A program made the position numbers and the translations under genes. This document shows, piece after piece, positions 38,296-56,449 of a stretch of DNA of 64,000 nucleotides. The stretch is taken from positions 5,689,981-5,753,980 of the forward strand of contig NC_135552.1 in assembly GCF_964340395.1 (NCBI RefSeq), written 5' to 3'. Numbering within the stretch: the stretch's first letter is position 1; each line of letters opens with the position of its first letter. This stretch comes from Glandiceps talaboti (lineage: Eukaryota > Hemichordata > Enteropneusta > Spengelidae). The notes beneath the pieces are model-generated. The model had not been told where the DNA came from. It saw only the letters and a list, made by a program, of their open reading frames with translations, and did not search any database.

Positions 38296-40694
38296 ATGTT
38301 TTCATATGCAAGGTTGTACTTGTACTGACTGAGTTCCTTAGTAAATTTTCCCGTCTTCAGATCTAGACATCCATTCATTCTTCTATTCATTCATACATCT
38401 ACATCTACATTTACATGTACATTCTCTAATTTCTGTGTAAATGAAAGTCAAATAAAAGTTACAGCATTCCCAAATCTGTGAAAGGGGAGTACAGAACTTG
38501 TCATTCAAGAAATGTGTGTGAAACAAACAGCGCTTCCAAACATCAATACAATTGTCACATCACTGTGAATATACGTATATTCCTTTGGCACTGAACAGAT
38601 AAACAATAATATTACAACTAGTAACACTGCCTGGAAGAGTTTTACTTCATCTGCGAGTTCCTTGATTTGTTGAAATGTCAACATATCAACACCATTTATA
38701 TATGTACTGGTATGTCCACAACATACATGTGCTACGTTATTTATGCAATGGTTATATTACTAAAAAGACATACATTTTGACTATGCAATACTTTTATTAG
38801 AATTTGGAATCACTTTTCATTGAATTTCCTCTCTAGTGATCTATTACAAACTAAGTGAAAATACCTTTAATCTTTAAATAAATGGTAAATGAACCTTTTT
38901 TGGTTGAAATAAGTATTATTTGAGTATATGTTAAAGGGCGTATTAAAGCTGGGTTTATGTGTTTTGGTTTGTAATCTTTACTGCTGTAGTATTCTGCAAG
39001 CTGAAGTATACGTAACATACCTTGCTAATAGCATAACTCAATACTTATATTCTAGCCTGTTTACGGCACTATCGAGATACACCGTAACCCTCATAATCTC
39101 AGCTTGTCTTAACCAGTTTTCAAACAGTTAATGTAGCCACACCCCCAAAGGTCATTATCAAAAACATGTTAAATTTACATAATCATATGCAAATAACATG
39201 TAAATTATCACATGTCCACTACATGTCCATGATGCATAATTTGCTCATGAATAATAATGGTCTGACGAGTTGTCATGGTTGATGGGACTACCCGCTGTCA
39301 TTGACCAGGCTATTCGGTGAACATTTTTCAGTTGTTATTATCAGTTTTGATAATGTAATAAAGAGAAGATGAGGGGTTAAGATGTATGACCAGCTAACGA
39401 TGTATCTTGACAGTGCACTAAACAGGCTACTGATATTCAGACATAACATATATTGATTTGATGACATAATTTAGTATATAGATACTAAATGTCCTGGACA
39501 CCTGTGCCATCAACTGTGCCACCAATGCCAGATGATTTCAATGGTATCGACATTAAATTTATATGTCAACAGTTTACTTGAGGTCTTCGGTTAGTATTTT
39601 TGCCAGCATAAAATACTCAGGCCAGCTCTCTGTGGTGGTCGCTTTGTCAAAGTGGACAAGTTTTATGTCTACACAAACGAAGCAACCAGAGTTGTCCAAA
39701 GCAGTAACAACATGTAAACTCAGCTTTAACACTCATCTGACATTCAAATTGTAAATGTATTCATATCCAAAAGTTCCCTTTATTCAACCCATACCAATCC
39801 TTGTTGACTGAGGATCTCTCTCCTAAATTCTAGTCAGTGAAGTCACGCAAATAAAAGAAAGCAGAAAATATTAAGAAAAGGTGCAAATGAAAAAAAGAAA
39901 GAAAAGAGAAAATGTTCAATAACATATTTTCCAGCCAACAGCTGAAAAAATTCCACAAAATATTCTCATGAGTTTCTTAAAATATACATATTGCCTATTT
40001 GTTCTGATCTTTGTTATTAATAAAGAAGTGTCCAGTCCACTCACATAATAAGATCCTGGGGCATTAAACACAGGGCAGCGAGATTGTTAATATAGTAAAA
40101 GCATCTGTATGAATTGTATGGCAAGCAGCCTTATTGTTAGTGCTCCATAACACAAAACTTTTAGACGTAATTACACTAAACTGTACATATTTACTAAGAA
40201 AGCCAATTAAAAGGTTTTTACAAAGATCTATAAATCGTAAACTGCTGTCTTTGGAGTTTTGTGCCGACAATTAATCATGCATTCATAACAACCTAAGTGT
40301 CAATTGCATGAATATTTAACATCTTTAACCAAATAACATAAAATACAACTTTTTTGTTAATTACTTCTATGCCTGTAGAAATTGTCAATATTAGTACACC
40401 TATCTTGCCTACAGAGAAAACCTTTTCAGACACAGTCTTGATTAATTCATAATTATAGAGTATAATATTCACATATTTGATATCATACATTACATAGTCT
40501 TTTCATTCTGCTAAATATAATAGTTTAAAATAGTCCAGAATAAAGTCCACATCTTGTGGATATATGTACATGCAAAATACATCTTGCACCATGCTTTTGT
40601 TGCATTTCAATCGCCGTCATCATGATTGAAATATAGATTTGATAGTTTTTTCATCTATCGGTCCTTTTTTATAGTAAGTTCAAAATGTATCTGT
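38296..40694. other. Intergenic region between CTBS-2 and MAP1LC3
   Basis: No exon or repeat of note. This is the space between convergent genes, so it should contain the LC3 3' UTR at its right end. I see no canonical AATAAA on the minus strand close to the LC3 stop; TATAAA (complement of 40668-40673) is a possible variant signal. Confidence 0.45.
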
Positions 40695-45882
<5,188 letters not shown>

Positions 45883-46221
45883 GTTGTAGCGATTTCACTC
45901 TCACAAATTCTAAACTTGAAACGAAAAGCTGAAAAAATGATGCAGAAGTTTGTTGGAAAAACCCTACGCAGCGCAAATTGTCAGTGTTTCAACCCAGGAA
46001 GTATGTGATCACTGGTTATTTATACCGTTGGCGCCCCTCCCTCAATATCAAAATATATTCTTTGGATAAGTATTTTAAAGAATATGTTACATTTTAGTAG
46101 CTGTAAATATAAGCATGTTTATATTTTTATTGAAAACATACACAGAATAGTGAGATTAGGGAGACTATTTTTAGTGAAGTTGTTCAGAACCTTACAAATT
46201 ATTCGGGTCAAACAACCTGAT

Positions 46222-46305
46222 AGAACAGCCACAACAAGTACACGAAATGTACTCTGGGTATACAGAACAGCCACAACAAGTACACGAAATGTACTCTGGG
46301 TATAC
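46222..46305 (+). repeat. Tandem duplication of 42 bp
   Basis: Two adjacent identical copies of a 42-bp block beginning AGAACAGCCACAACAAGTAC. Because 42 is a multiple of 3, open frames continue through it. The frame ending at 46441 reads EQPQQVHEMYSGYT twice, then YGSREFVLDGIITGPVTGDG. No acceptor or family is recognised, so coding status is undecided. Confidence 0.85.
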
Positions 46306-46967
46306 AGAATATGGATCACGTGAGTTTGTGTTGGACGGTATCATAACAGGGCCAGTCACAGGAGATGGCTTTGAGATAAAGTTGATGAACAGATTTCAAA
46401 ACATGTCCAATCGTATATACAACATATCTACATACAACTAGCGTATCAGAAGATTCGAATTTGATACATGCTCTTTCCAGACATATTTTTTACAACCTTG
46501 GCACGTACTGTAGTCTGACAACTTGATGATGTGGCGGGTACTTTAGTTCGTTTGGTAAAGAAGAGAAAAGTATACACGGGAAAAATGCGAGAGAAGAGTG
46601 TTAGTTTTACATGCATTAGTCTAGTTCCAATAATACAGTATCATTACGATTTACACCTCCAGCTCCACTCACAGAGTTAGAAACCACGTTGGCATCCAGA
46701 CTATTATAATTATGCATCGACATCCAGTCCAATACACACCTCAGATACTAGTACATACGGCGATGTTTGTTTTTATTTGCCATTGGTATTACTGTTTTTG
46801 ATGCACACACGCCCGGTTCATCCTACATTTTGTTTTAATTCTAATAATACCATCACACCACTCGAGAACTCTGTGTGATATATTTTATGTGTCCAGCTGT
46901 TGTTGCCTTTTCAAAATTTCCATGTATCATTGATAATACACGTTCAAAGTCTATTCACACACATTTT

Positions 46968-47330
46968 ACCACAGGGCACTCAGGCTTAGTTATGTTTACG
47001 AAAACAAACAAACAATAAATAAATATATAGATAAATAAATAAATAAATACTGACATGCATCAACAAGAGAGTAATTACAAATCAATATCAACAACAAAAA
47101 ATACTATATGTTGCCTATATGCGAATTGGCCACGCCATTAATGCATTTCAAACATAGGAAAACATATTATGTTGATAATGATATGTAATTACTCTCTTCT
47201 TGATGCTTGTCAGTATTTATTTATTTATTTATTTATTTAATATTGTTCATTTATTATTATTTTTCTTTGGAGGAGGGGTGGGGTGGGGGTTTGTTTTCGT
47301 AAACATAACTAAGCCTGAGTGCCCTGTGGT
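46968..47330. mobile_element. Palindromic MITE, family 3
   Basis: ACCACAGGGCACTCAGGCTT and AGTTATGTTTACGAAAACAA at the left; TTGTTTTCGTAAACATAACT and AAGCCTGAGTGCCCTGTGGT at the right. Inner blocks also pair (AAATAAATACTGACATGCAT with ATGCTTGTCAGTATTTATTT; AGAGAGTAATTAC with GTAATTACTCTCT). About 363 bp, non-coding. It is followed at once by a TTTA microsatellite. Confidence 0.85.
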
Positions 47331-47337
47331 TTAACAT

Positions 47338-47388
<51 letters not shown>

Positions 47389-47540
47389 CTTATCTATTGC
47401 ATTGCATTGCACTGTGCCATGTTGCATTGTATGCATATTGTATTATATTATATTGTATTGTATTGCATTGTACTGTATTGTACCATATCATATTATTGTG
47501 TTGCATCGTATTGTATTGTATTGTATTGTATTGTATTGCA
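47338..47540. repeat. (TTTA)n then (TTGTA)n-like microsatellites
   Basis: About 55 bp of TTTA, then about 140 bp of degenerate TGTAT/TGCAT pentanucleotides. Confidence 0.9.
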
Positions 47541-48370
47541 TGCGGCTAGTTTTATTTGTGTTGCCAAGCAAGGTATGTGCTGTTTTCATTTTTCTTGCTT
47601 TTAAGAGTATTTCACATTTTATTTAACTAATTGACAATGTGAGTATTATCGTTATTTGCCCTTTCTAATGTTTTTTATTCACTGTATTTCTATTCCTCGA
47701 GGTGTTTTGGAATATACAAAAAGTTTGGATTTGGAATCCAATATAAGAGAATCGAAAATTTCTCCGGAAACGCATTTACCTCTATCATGCGGCTTTCCAA
47801 ACAATAATATTGATCACCGCAATTGAAAAGACTGGAAAAGTGACATACATTTCTATTCAGTCTGTATCTATTTAGTATCGATTCCTTTATCTTCTTCAAA
47901 GCGATGGTGTTGCAATTTTTTCCTAATGACTCGTTTACATCCACACAACAGTGACAATACGTACCAGTCACCTATTTTCCTTTCTATTGTTAATAATATA
48001 AAAAACGTCGCTCATGAACGAGGAATACATTCCGTTCGATATTTTTGATGGGCAACATTGTTACGTCAGCGCTTAGGTCCGTGAAAAGTATGTTTGGAAT
48101 GCCTGTAAGAAGGGCGGCGCAGAAGCAAAACCGTGTTGCAGTGTAGCGCGTCACTCGTTGAACAAAAGCAAGCTCATTTGTATACCAAAGGTGCCGACAC
48201 TGACAGCAAAAGGCGTCGTTTTTCGCTGATTGTGCCCAAATTTCAAATAAAAAAGTATTCTAACAGACACAGTAACTTTAACGATAAATCGATATGCAGT
48301 TTCTACCGGTAAAAGTACGAAATTATGAGTTTAATTATAGTTAATTGTCCAATCAATTACATTGCGCTTT
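47541..48370. other. Upstream region of the DDT-domain gene
   Basis: No exon recognised. From about 48040 the sequence becomes richer in CG dinucleotides (GGGCGGCGCAG, GTAGCGCGTCAC), consistent with a promoter-proximal region without a TATA box. Confidence 0.4.
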
Positions 48371-48380
48371 GTCACGTGAC
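48371..48380. promoter_or_regulatory. GTCACGTGAC palindrome (CLEAR/USF-type)
   Basis: A perfect 10-bp GTCACGTGAC site about 95 bp upstream of the DDT-gene ATG, in the CG-richer promoter region. This is the consensus of the TFEB CLEAR element and is also bound by USF and MITF. It is the only perfect 10-mer I noticed in the window. Confidence 0.5.
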
Positions 48381-48472
48381 CTCTTTTACTGACCTTGTGT
48401 GTGAATGTCTGTACAGGAATGGCGCCAACACTAGAGGGATAGTGATATTTGACCCCAACAAACATCCTCAAG

Positions 48473-49398
48473 ATGCCACGCAAGAAACCAGACACAGGTA
48501 ACAGAGGAATCTTGGTTTTCTGCACTTCACGTCGGTGTGTATTTCGTTACTTTCCGAGCGATCTGTGAGAAGTTAGTGAAGTTCAGTGACTGGACACCCG
48601 CTTGTGTTTATGCACGACATGTGCATAGATTTCCTGCATAAAACATGGAGTTCAAACGGGCATTCGAGGAGTAGTAGCCTCATTTTCATGGCCCCACAAC
48701 GCTGCTGCTAGTCGCCAATCAGATTAAATATTTATCAACGGACCATTGTAGAATATTGATAACATATTATTTTACTCTGTACGACAGAAACGAAGCCATT
48801 GGAATCGCTGCGATGTATGTGGGAGCTTGCCTATGTCTTCCAGTTCCTGCGGCTGTTCAGAGGGAAGTTTGACTTTGGCAAGGTAGCGATAGAGGTACGT
48901 TCGCTTGGTCTATAGGAATTTTGGTCTTTTGTTGTCATTATTTCACTACTGCAGCTGAAATTGTTTACTAATCTCGTTATATTGTTACACGAGACTGTCC
49001 AGGTGGGGATTTGAGCGTCGATTGCTTGATTTGTAAGGTGTGATAAATGACGTTTTGCCATATCTAGTCTGCACCACTGTCGATCACTGGACATTGCTAC
49101 ATACATTGTTGATTGTCAGAACTGAGTGTGTGTGTGTACACACAGTAGAAAATACGTCACACTATCCCACGCAGTTGAGCACCGTTATTATTCATATTTT
49201 TAGTGATTCCCGTCGGGCGTGTCGTGCTTCCTGCCAGGGAAATGTACCTAATTTTACCGCGAGATAATTGAAGTGTTCTTTATATACTACACTGTTTTTC
49301 TAGGTCCTAGAAAACGAACTGTGTGAAGATAACAGTTGTCTACTGGCAGACACGTTTACCAAGTTGATGCGATTTGTGTGTGAAACAACGGACGTTCT
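48473..49398 (+). CDS. 5' part of a DDT-like-domain chromatin protein (3 exons, incomplete)
   Basis: N-terminal end of a gene that runs off the window. Exons: 48473-48497, 48788-48894 and 49304-49398, phases 1, 0 and 2, with donors GTAACA, GTACGT and GTAAGT. The start is the first ATG downstream of a CG-richer promoter-like region and opens MPRKK. Residues 14-70 read ESLRCMWELAYVFQFLRLF, then RGKFDFGKVAIEVLENELC, then LLADTFTKLMRFVC. The spacing W-E-x-A/P...F-x-x-LFR...IE-x-LE-x-x-L...LL-x-x-L resembles the DDT/WHIM-1 helices of chromatin remodelling subunits, and in particular the N-terminus of CECR2 (W-E...F-x-x-LFR...IEELEAAL); RSF1, BAZ and BPTF are alternatives. Such proteins dock on ISWI-type ATPases in the nucleus. 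The exon set is well supported by frame and splice sites; the family name is tentative. Confidence 0.6.
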
Positions 49399-52300
49399 GT
49401 AAGTTCTACACCTTTCTCTTTCACCGTTTCCGTACGATGAAATTTGATTACACACTGTTCATCTCGCATGGTCTATTATCTCTCGGGAGGCTGCAGCGTC
49501 TTTGGGAAACTATTTGTGCGAGATGTACAGTAAATCATGATTGTAGTATGTGGGTTCGTTCTTGGTAGCCAGCCAAGTATTACTCGAGTTTTGAGTTCTG
49601 GCAAAACACCCGGCATTTGATACAGGGTCAGTTACTCATGAACTTCACCTGTGGGTCTCACAATTGTTCCAGAATGTCGGAGCAACATGTGACCCAGACA
49701 AAAGTGAGGATTCAATACATATTTTTTTTACTCGTAGACATGTACGTATGTGAATATGTGTGTTGTGTATTTGTGTGACACATGGAGATAGATATTGGAG
49801 TGAAGCATATACAAACGAACAGTGAGGTGCCATATTGGGGAAAAGGTTGTTTTGATTACAGTACAATTGGTAGTCAGTGACACATGAATATTGGTCGAGA
49901 ACTCGAACAGCTCTAGAACCAAATGATGTTTGAAGTCACTCCACACTTAATGTTACAGATACTTAGACCAAAACAATAAACTGGTCCCTAGTGCAGATAT
50001 CTCTAAGCTTAGTATACATTGTGATTTTTGAAGAACTGCAAAGTACTAACAGTCCACTGACCTTGACAGAGTTTTGTTTGCTCCAGACATTTGTACACAT
50101 GCAGTAAGAAAGAAAAGGCGGTTCTTTAAAATTAGACCACTATAGGGTAACAATGAGTGAGACATGCTGCCTTGTAGTGGGATGTGTATACGGAATTGCA
50201 ATAGAAATATGTTACTCTTTTTAATTTGAACTTGTATGGAAATAATAGAGATGATATAGAAGGGTTTGTTGGCCTTGATAAACTTATTCTCTCTTGGTCT
50301 TGGCCAGAGAATTTTTTTTTTTGAGTTGCCCTCCGCATTTCATGTAGATCTTTAACTGCTTTTCATAGAATATTTTAGTTGTCTACCTTTCATTCAATCT
50401 AGTGTCTATTTTCTATTTTATAGTTTTCCATATAATTATTCTTCGCTACGTTTTTGCATGTAAATATGACAAAAGTGAAACTATGATAGCAGTGTCTAGT
50501 GTACAATTTTCACTGGGGAAGGACTGCAAATAGAATGTAGCCTTTGTGAAGTTTATTTCAAAAGTGGCTATTTTTAAAAACTGAAGAAGGTGATACTCCA
50601 ACCACTTCTTGTGTTATTTTTAGCGATGAGTGATAAATACCTACAGTAATTATGAGAAAACTGAACTATAATATTTTCTATTAAAGCCCAAATTATTTAT
50701 TCATGTAACTTCATAATCCAAAAAGGAATAGTTACAAATAATAAGTTATGTCTTCACATTTCCATGTTTGTCTTTTTCCTCAACGCTTATCACTAATGGA
50801 AAAATAATGTTGATAAATCAAATATTGTTGGTATTGAGAAATGTGTTTTACAATATGGTTGATGGACTGATCATTTCACCGCTTTATTTGATTTCTGATA
50901 TTATACAAAATAACTAAACAGCAGAAATTCAGAGGAACATTTTATGTGATTTAAATTTTCTGTAAATAAAATCGGAACAAGAAATACTTTATGGATCTCA
51001 AAAAGGAGAAATAGAAATCGCTATTTATATATGGTTATTATTAGGTTATTTTTTCCCAAAATAAAAGATATCGGTGATAACGATTTGAAGTGTAATAATG
51101 CAGTTACCCTTCGATATATCCATTGTTTATGACAAAAATGATAGCCAGGAACTTGAGTTCATGATACTGTCACACATCATTCTATTTACCATTGTTTGTC
51201 CCAGACACTGCAAAACTGTAGTGACAGTTTGGAATATTAAGAAATTGAATAGAGAAAGTGTTTGCAAGATTTTTCACTGAATGAGCACAGACTTATATCA
51301 TCAAACTTGTGTATCCCAGCCCCTCCAACTTTGTGTAGTGAACAGTAGTAATGAAAATTGTCAGTATATTTTCAAAATGTTGTACAGTGATTTTTTTTCA
51401 AAGCTTTCGGAACACTGGTAATATAGATGAGGGGAAAGCTAGTAGAATGTGAAGAGATTTCCATACTTGTTACCAGACTTTTTAGTGGTGAACGAGAGTA
51501 ACAGAACAAGGAAATTTTGGAAAAATATAGACATGGGATTTCATGTACCAGAAATTTAGTTGGGAACCCAAATATGTACCTGGAGAACTCGGGTGTATTT
51601 TGCCTACTTGATTCCAAATTATACATCACTATTTTGTATCACGCTGTTTTAACAGCAATTGAATATTGCACCTTTCACCTTTTGAAAAATTACTTGAAAT
51701 TATAATCCAGATGAAACTATATAATGCAGAGATGTAGGAAAACACATCGTTTAAATGATACATGTATACTAAAAACAAATTAAATTTGTTGAATATTTCA
51801 ATAAGGGTATCACTAAATATTTGAATTCTATTTTGCTCAACCTGTACTTTTTAGTGTACAAGCCAAATACCTTCCTGTGGTAGAGAGAGAGAGGATTAAT
51901 TTTTATTGAAATCGGATTAGTTTCGTAGCAAAAGATGAGATTATTTGAAACAAATCATCAACAACATTATCTACAGTGGTATATTCGAAATATGGCATCA
52001 TTATAAACATAATAATTTATATCATGTAGACAGTATGTATGCTTTATATGGTGTACACCTGACTGCTAGCAGCAGTTAGTTGTTTTTCAAAAGCTGTTGA
52101 CGTTCCCTGGTTTAACATTTTCATGAAAGTAAAATGTTAATAAAATGTGTAGTTTGTTTAATCTTTGTATGACAAAAACAAAGTACATGTATTTATTAGC
52201 GGTCTGAATGTAGCAGTGACAGTTGGTCACTTTTATAGAGCTCTGTCTCTGTCTATTTGAAATCTGAGGCATAATATTTGACAAATGAACATAAATTTTG

Positions 52301-54471
52301 TTCTGAGCATTCATTATTATCTATAATAAGGTACTTAGTAGATGTTTTGTGATGTATCTTGTTTATTGATATGGTGTACTGGCAGTCTATCACACAGAAA
52401 TGAGATACCTCAGTTTGCTAGTGTGTAGAATCAGAACGATTTTACAGTAATCATGTGTTTGGCATGAGATAGTCTGTGATACAGTTAATATTGACTGCTA
52501 GAATGAACAGTAATTTGGTGTGAGTCCACATTTATTAAGGTAGGTTGGTACACAGATAACGGTTGTAAAAAGAAAAGAAATTATGGCCTGTTCAGCCTTG
52601 ACTGATGTAGGGTATGCTATTATTAAGAGGTCTTTTTGATTATCAGCTACCAGTATCACCTTCAGAATGGGTGTCAGTGATGATGAAAACACATAAAAAA
52701 CAATTGTAGAGTGACAAAAAAGCTGTCATAAACTCAAGGACATTGTCAGAAGGCTAGTTTATATACACACACATGTAGCTATAGTGATTCAAGGCAATTT
52801 CCTGGCAAGTGCTTAGACTGTGGATAATGTATACCAATACCAGGAAGTCGTTGGGAATCATAGGAAGAAAATTAGCTTTTTTGTTTCCATGGGCTTGATT
52901 TGGAAAGGAAATTGCAGGTAGTAGTGGATAGTTGTTGCAAGGTCATGTGACATCTGCACTCTATCATCTGGCTGGATTATTTAAGTCATTCATTTCCTTT
53001 CGTTTTAGGGGAATTAAGCTAGTTAGGTGATGATACCGTACACATTTGGTGTTTTTTTTTTTAAGTGCTCTATTTTAACTCTAGCACTGATTTGATTATT
53101 TTTACCTCCGCCATCTCTGCTGTAAATCTGCACTAGCTATATTCACCTACACAGTAGATAGCAGATGTGATGTCTTATGAAATCAACACTTACTGACACT
53201 GGAAGATAAAATTGAATCAAAAGAAACCATCTTGTGTATAGTTGTATGTCTTCAGACAAAATAGAATCCTGTGAAATTTTGATCTCTATGATGGAAGAAA
53301 CGTTATTGGGGGAAACATTGTCAAGTGTCAACTGTGTAAATGAAATTTTCTGTGGTAAACCATGAAAGGGAATCCCAGTTTCGATGTCACCGATAAAAAG
53401 CCCTTTAGAAGTAAGAACTCTGTGATGGTACAGACAGACAACAAATGTCGAGAAACATGGGAAAAATTTCAACTGTGTATGTGATATTCAAAGGTGGATT
53501 TCAATAATTTGTCAATTTGTCAACAAAGCACACGGAAAATAAAATCATAAAAAAGTAAGGCCAAAGAACATTTTTTTTTAGTTGAAGCAATATTTTTTCA
53601 AAAACAAAAACATTTAAAAAGATATATAATAAAATTCCAACCTACCTACCCTTCTTTTTGAGGCCATGTTATTGGAAGCATACAATTATTTTTGTTTTTT
53701 TCGCCTAAGACTTATGTGATGGCATAAAGTTAAATGGAAATTGGGTAAGATAGGATAATTTTACTTGGAAATCAATTTAATTGGAATGAAATTCTTTTGA
53801 AAATTCCGCCGTTTTGCCAGCTATATATTTTTGGTGGTGATTTTGCTCACTTTATCATGTTCTGTACTTGTTATTATGTTTTTAAGAAAAATGTATATGT
53901 TGGAGAGTTGCAGATTTCTGGTTCTGTTAGAGCTGCCATTATGTAATTTGCTACATTGTCATGCAAATAGGCTCATTTATGGATAATTAGCCAATATGCC
54001 ATGACTAATTTGTAGGATGATGAACTTTATTATCATTTAAATGTGTTTCTTTGTTTCCATTAAATTTATGGCAGTCTGCTAACTACCTTGTATTACAAGT
54101 GTTGTTCAAAGGTAAAATTTGTTGAAATGGATCCAGCTAGATGTACGATATCTTGTCACATCACAACTATTTTTGGAAAAGAAAAGAAAAGGTGAACTTG
54201 ACGTCAAATATTTGCTAGAACAGGAAAATGTTTTGACTAAATGGTACAGTTTTGCGTGATTTATTGACATATGGAAATTTGTAGTGTGTGCTATTCATTC
54301 AAGTGTCAGTTTATAAAGATGGAATTTTATCCCTACATGTATGCAGGTATGTAATTGTGTAATAGAGTCTTTGAGCATATGGTAGTACATGTATTGATGT
54401 GTTTGCATGTACATGTACGTAATAGTCCATGCTGTAAGTACAAATGTACATGCATGTATGTATCTCACGTA
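49399..54471 (+). other. Start of a long intron of the DDT-domain gene
   Basis: No further exon that continues the frame (phase 2) was recognised from 49399 to the end of the window. This part is AT-rich unique sequence with T and A runs; the GGTAGGTAGG-type block near 53645 is weakly related to 20560 and 27830. Confidence 0.45.
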
Positions 54472-54720
54472 TGTGTATGTATGTATGTATGTATGTATGT
54501 ATGTATGTATGTATGTATGTATGTATGTACATGTATGTATGTATGTCTGTACATACATACATACATGTATGTGTGGTGTGTACATTGTATGTATGTAGTA
54601 TGTGTGTACATGTATGTATGTGTGTGTGTGTGTATGTATGAATGTATACGTGTATGTACCGGTATGTATGTATATGTATGTACATGTAAGTATTTATCTG
54701 CGTGCATGTGTGTATGTATG
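54472..54720. repeat. (TATG)n-type microsatellite
   Basis: Imperfect TATG with TACA, TGTG and CATG interruptions, about 250 bp. Confidence 0.9.
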
Positions 54721-55581
54721 AGTATAGGGGTCGAGTGTCATGAATGTAATTACATTGGGTTATGGTAAAATTAGGTTAAGGTTCTCATGTAGAAATGCAG
54801 GATAGCACTTTCTAGATGTATACATGCACAATTAATTCAGTTCATGAATCCAAAATTACGTGGTAAATTGTAGTGAGTTGTAGATATGGTTTTTCACAGC
54901 GGGGGAAATTAGTAAATAAGGAAGTTAAGTACTTCAAAGTAGCAACTTAAAGGAGCCATGCATAATTCATTGAGGTGGGGTCGTGATGTATACCATTGAG
55001 GACATGCTGAGATTGCAGGTAACACAGATCCATTGTAGGAATCCACTAATGTGGCAATGTAGGGGTAATTGGTGTCAAGTGCTCGGCCTGTTCATAGTCC
55101 TACAAATTTCACTCCCAACTGAGATGTTGGACTGTTTGCTGTGTCATTTATTTGGTCAATATTCTCAAGGTTACTGTCATATTGGCATCAATTGTGTTTA
55201 AGTAGAATTTCTGGCAATTATAGTTATATAGCCTTTCTTATAGCGATGGCATGGATTTTGTTGTTGTCTCTTGTGGTACAATACCACTGGTAGTATTTTT
55301 TTAGCAATGTACGGTCTTAGACAATATCTGATGGGATGAAGATGAGGATTTAATAAGGAAGGAAAGCATTATTAAGTGTCATCATGATATGTGTAATACT
55401 ATGATAAAAAACAAATATTTGTGTACAAGTGAAATTGATGGAGAGTTTATTGGTACATCAGTGTCTTTCAAAATTGTACAAATTGACTTAAAATTAAAGT
55501 TCTTACAGACACAATTTTGAATGCTTTTCATATTTGCAGTAGGCTGTGGATGTGGTACTCTGACATACCCAGGATTCCCGG

Positions 55582-55915
55582 TTTAGTTTCTCCTATGCCT
55601 CCAGACAGAATGGGTTGCCAAGTGTCTGGTCTAGAGGTTGCCAGGTGTCTGGTCTACTTTTTCCTATGCCTTCACAAAGAATGGGTTGCCAAGGGTCTGT
55701 TCTTGTTTCTCCCATGCCTTTACACACAATGGGTTGCCAAGTCTTTGGTCTAGTTTCTCCTATGCCTTCACATAGAGTGAGTTGCCAAATGTCTGGTCTA
55801 CTTTCTCCTATGCCTTCACACAGTATGGGTTGCCAAGTCTGTGGTCTAGTGTGTCCTTTGCCTTCACACAGAATGGGTTGCTAAGTCTGTGGTCTAGTTT
55901 CACATATGCCTTCAC
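55582..55915 (+). repeat. 48-bp minisatellite, about 6-7 units
   Basis: The unit is TTTCTCCTATGCCTTCACAC, AGAATGGGTTGCCAAG, TCTGTGGTCTAG (48 bp, 16 codons). The unit length is a multiple of 3, so a frame of 16-residue repeats (GCQVSGLL.PMPSHRM type) stays open for about 90 codons. Units differ by substitutions, and one partial unit near 55635 lacks the TTTCTCC half. No splice sites or start context argue for real coding. Confidence 0.85.
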
Positions 55916-56427
55916 ATACATGTAGACCATCTAGTTTCAACTTCAAGGTAGACAATTAGAATGATGATATCACAAATCTGCTTTGTCTGTTGATTGACCT
56001 TGTAATTTGATCTCAGTATTAGATATACAACTTGTGTGTTCATTCAGTTTGTAAGATGACTGAATTAAGTCTTAAAAAGAATGGAAATGTGATAGGTCTT
56101 TAAACTAAGGCCTAGTTTAGATTAGAATTAAAATTAGGTGTGAAAAAAACAGCTGTCTGGCAGAAGTATAGAAAAAAATTGGTTCATAAAAATAGAAAGA
56201 TTCTATGTAATCTTGTAGTAAAAATGAGAATACAGAATTGAAAACCTGCTCTTTATACTTATAGGTCCAATTATTAAAACTCAGGTGGGTAAAAATTTAT
56301 GTCTGAGAGAGCTGTAGAAAAGCTGGCCCATAACAAAAGAATGATTCTACATAATCATCATGAGCTCCACTGATGAGATACATGTAACACTAATGTGAGA
56401 ACCTGGGAGTGAATCATTAGCCTTTAA

Positions 56428-56449
56428 CCCCCCCCCCCCCCCCCCCCCT
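56428..56449. repeat. Poly-C tract
   Basis: About 21 C residues, followed by CCTTCCTCCCC. Confidence 0.9.
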
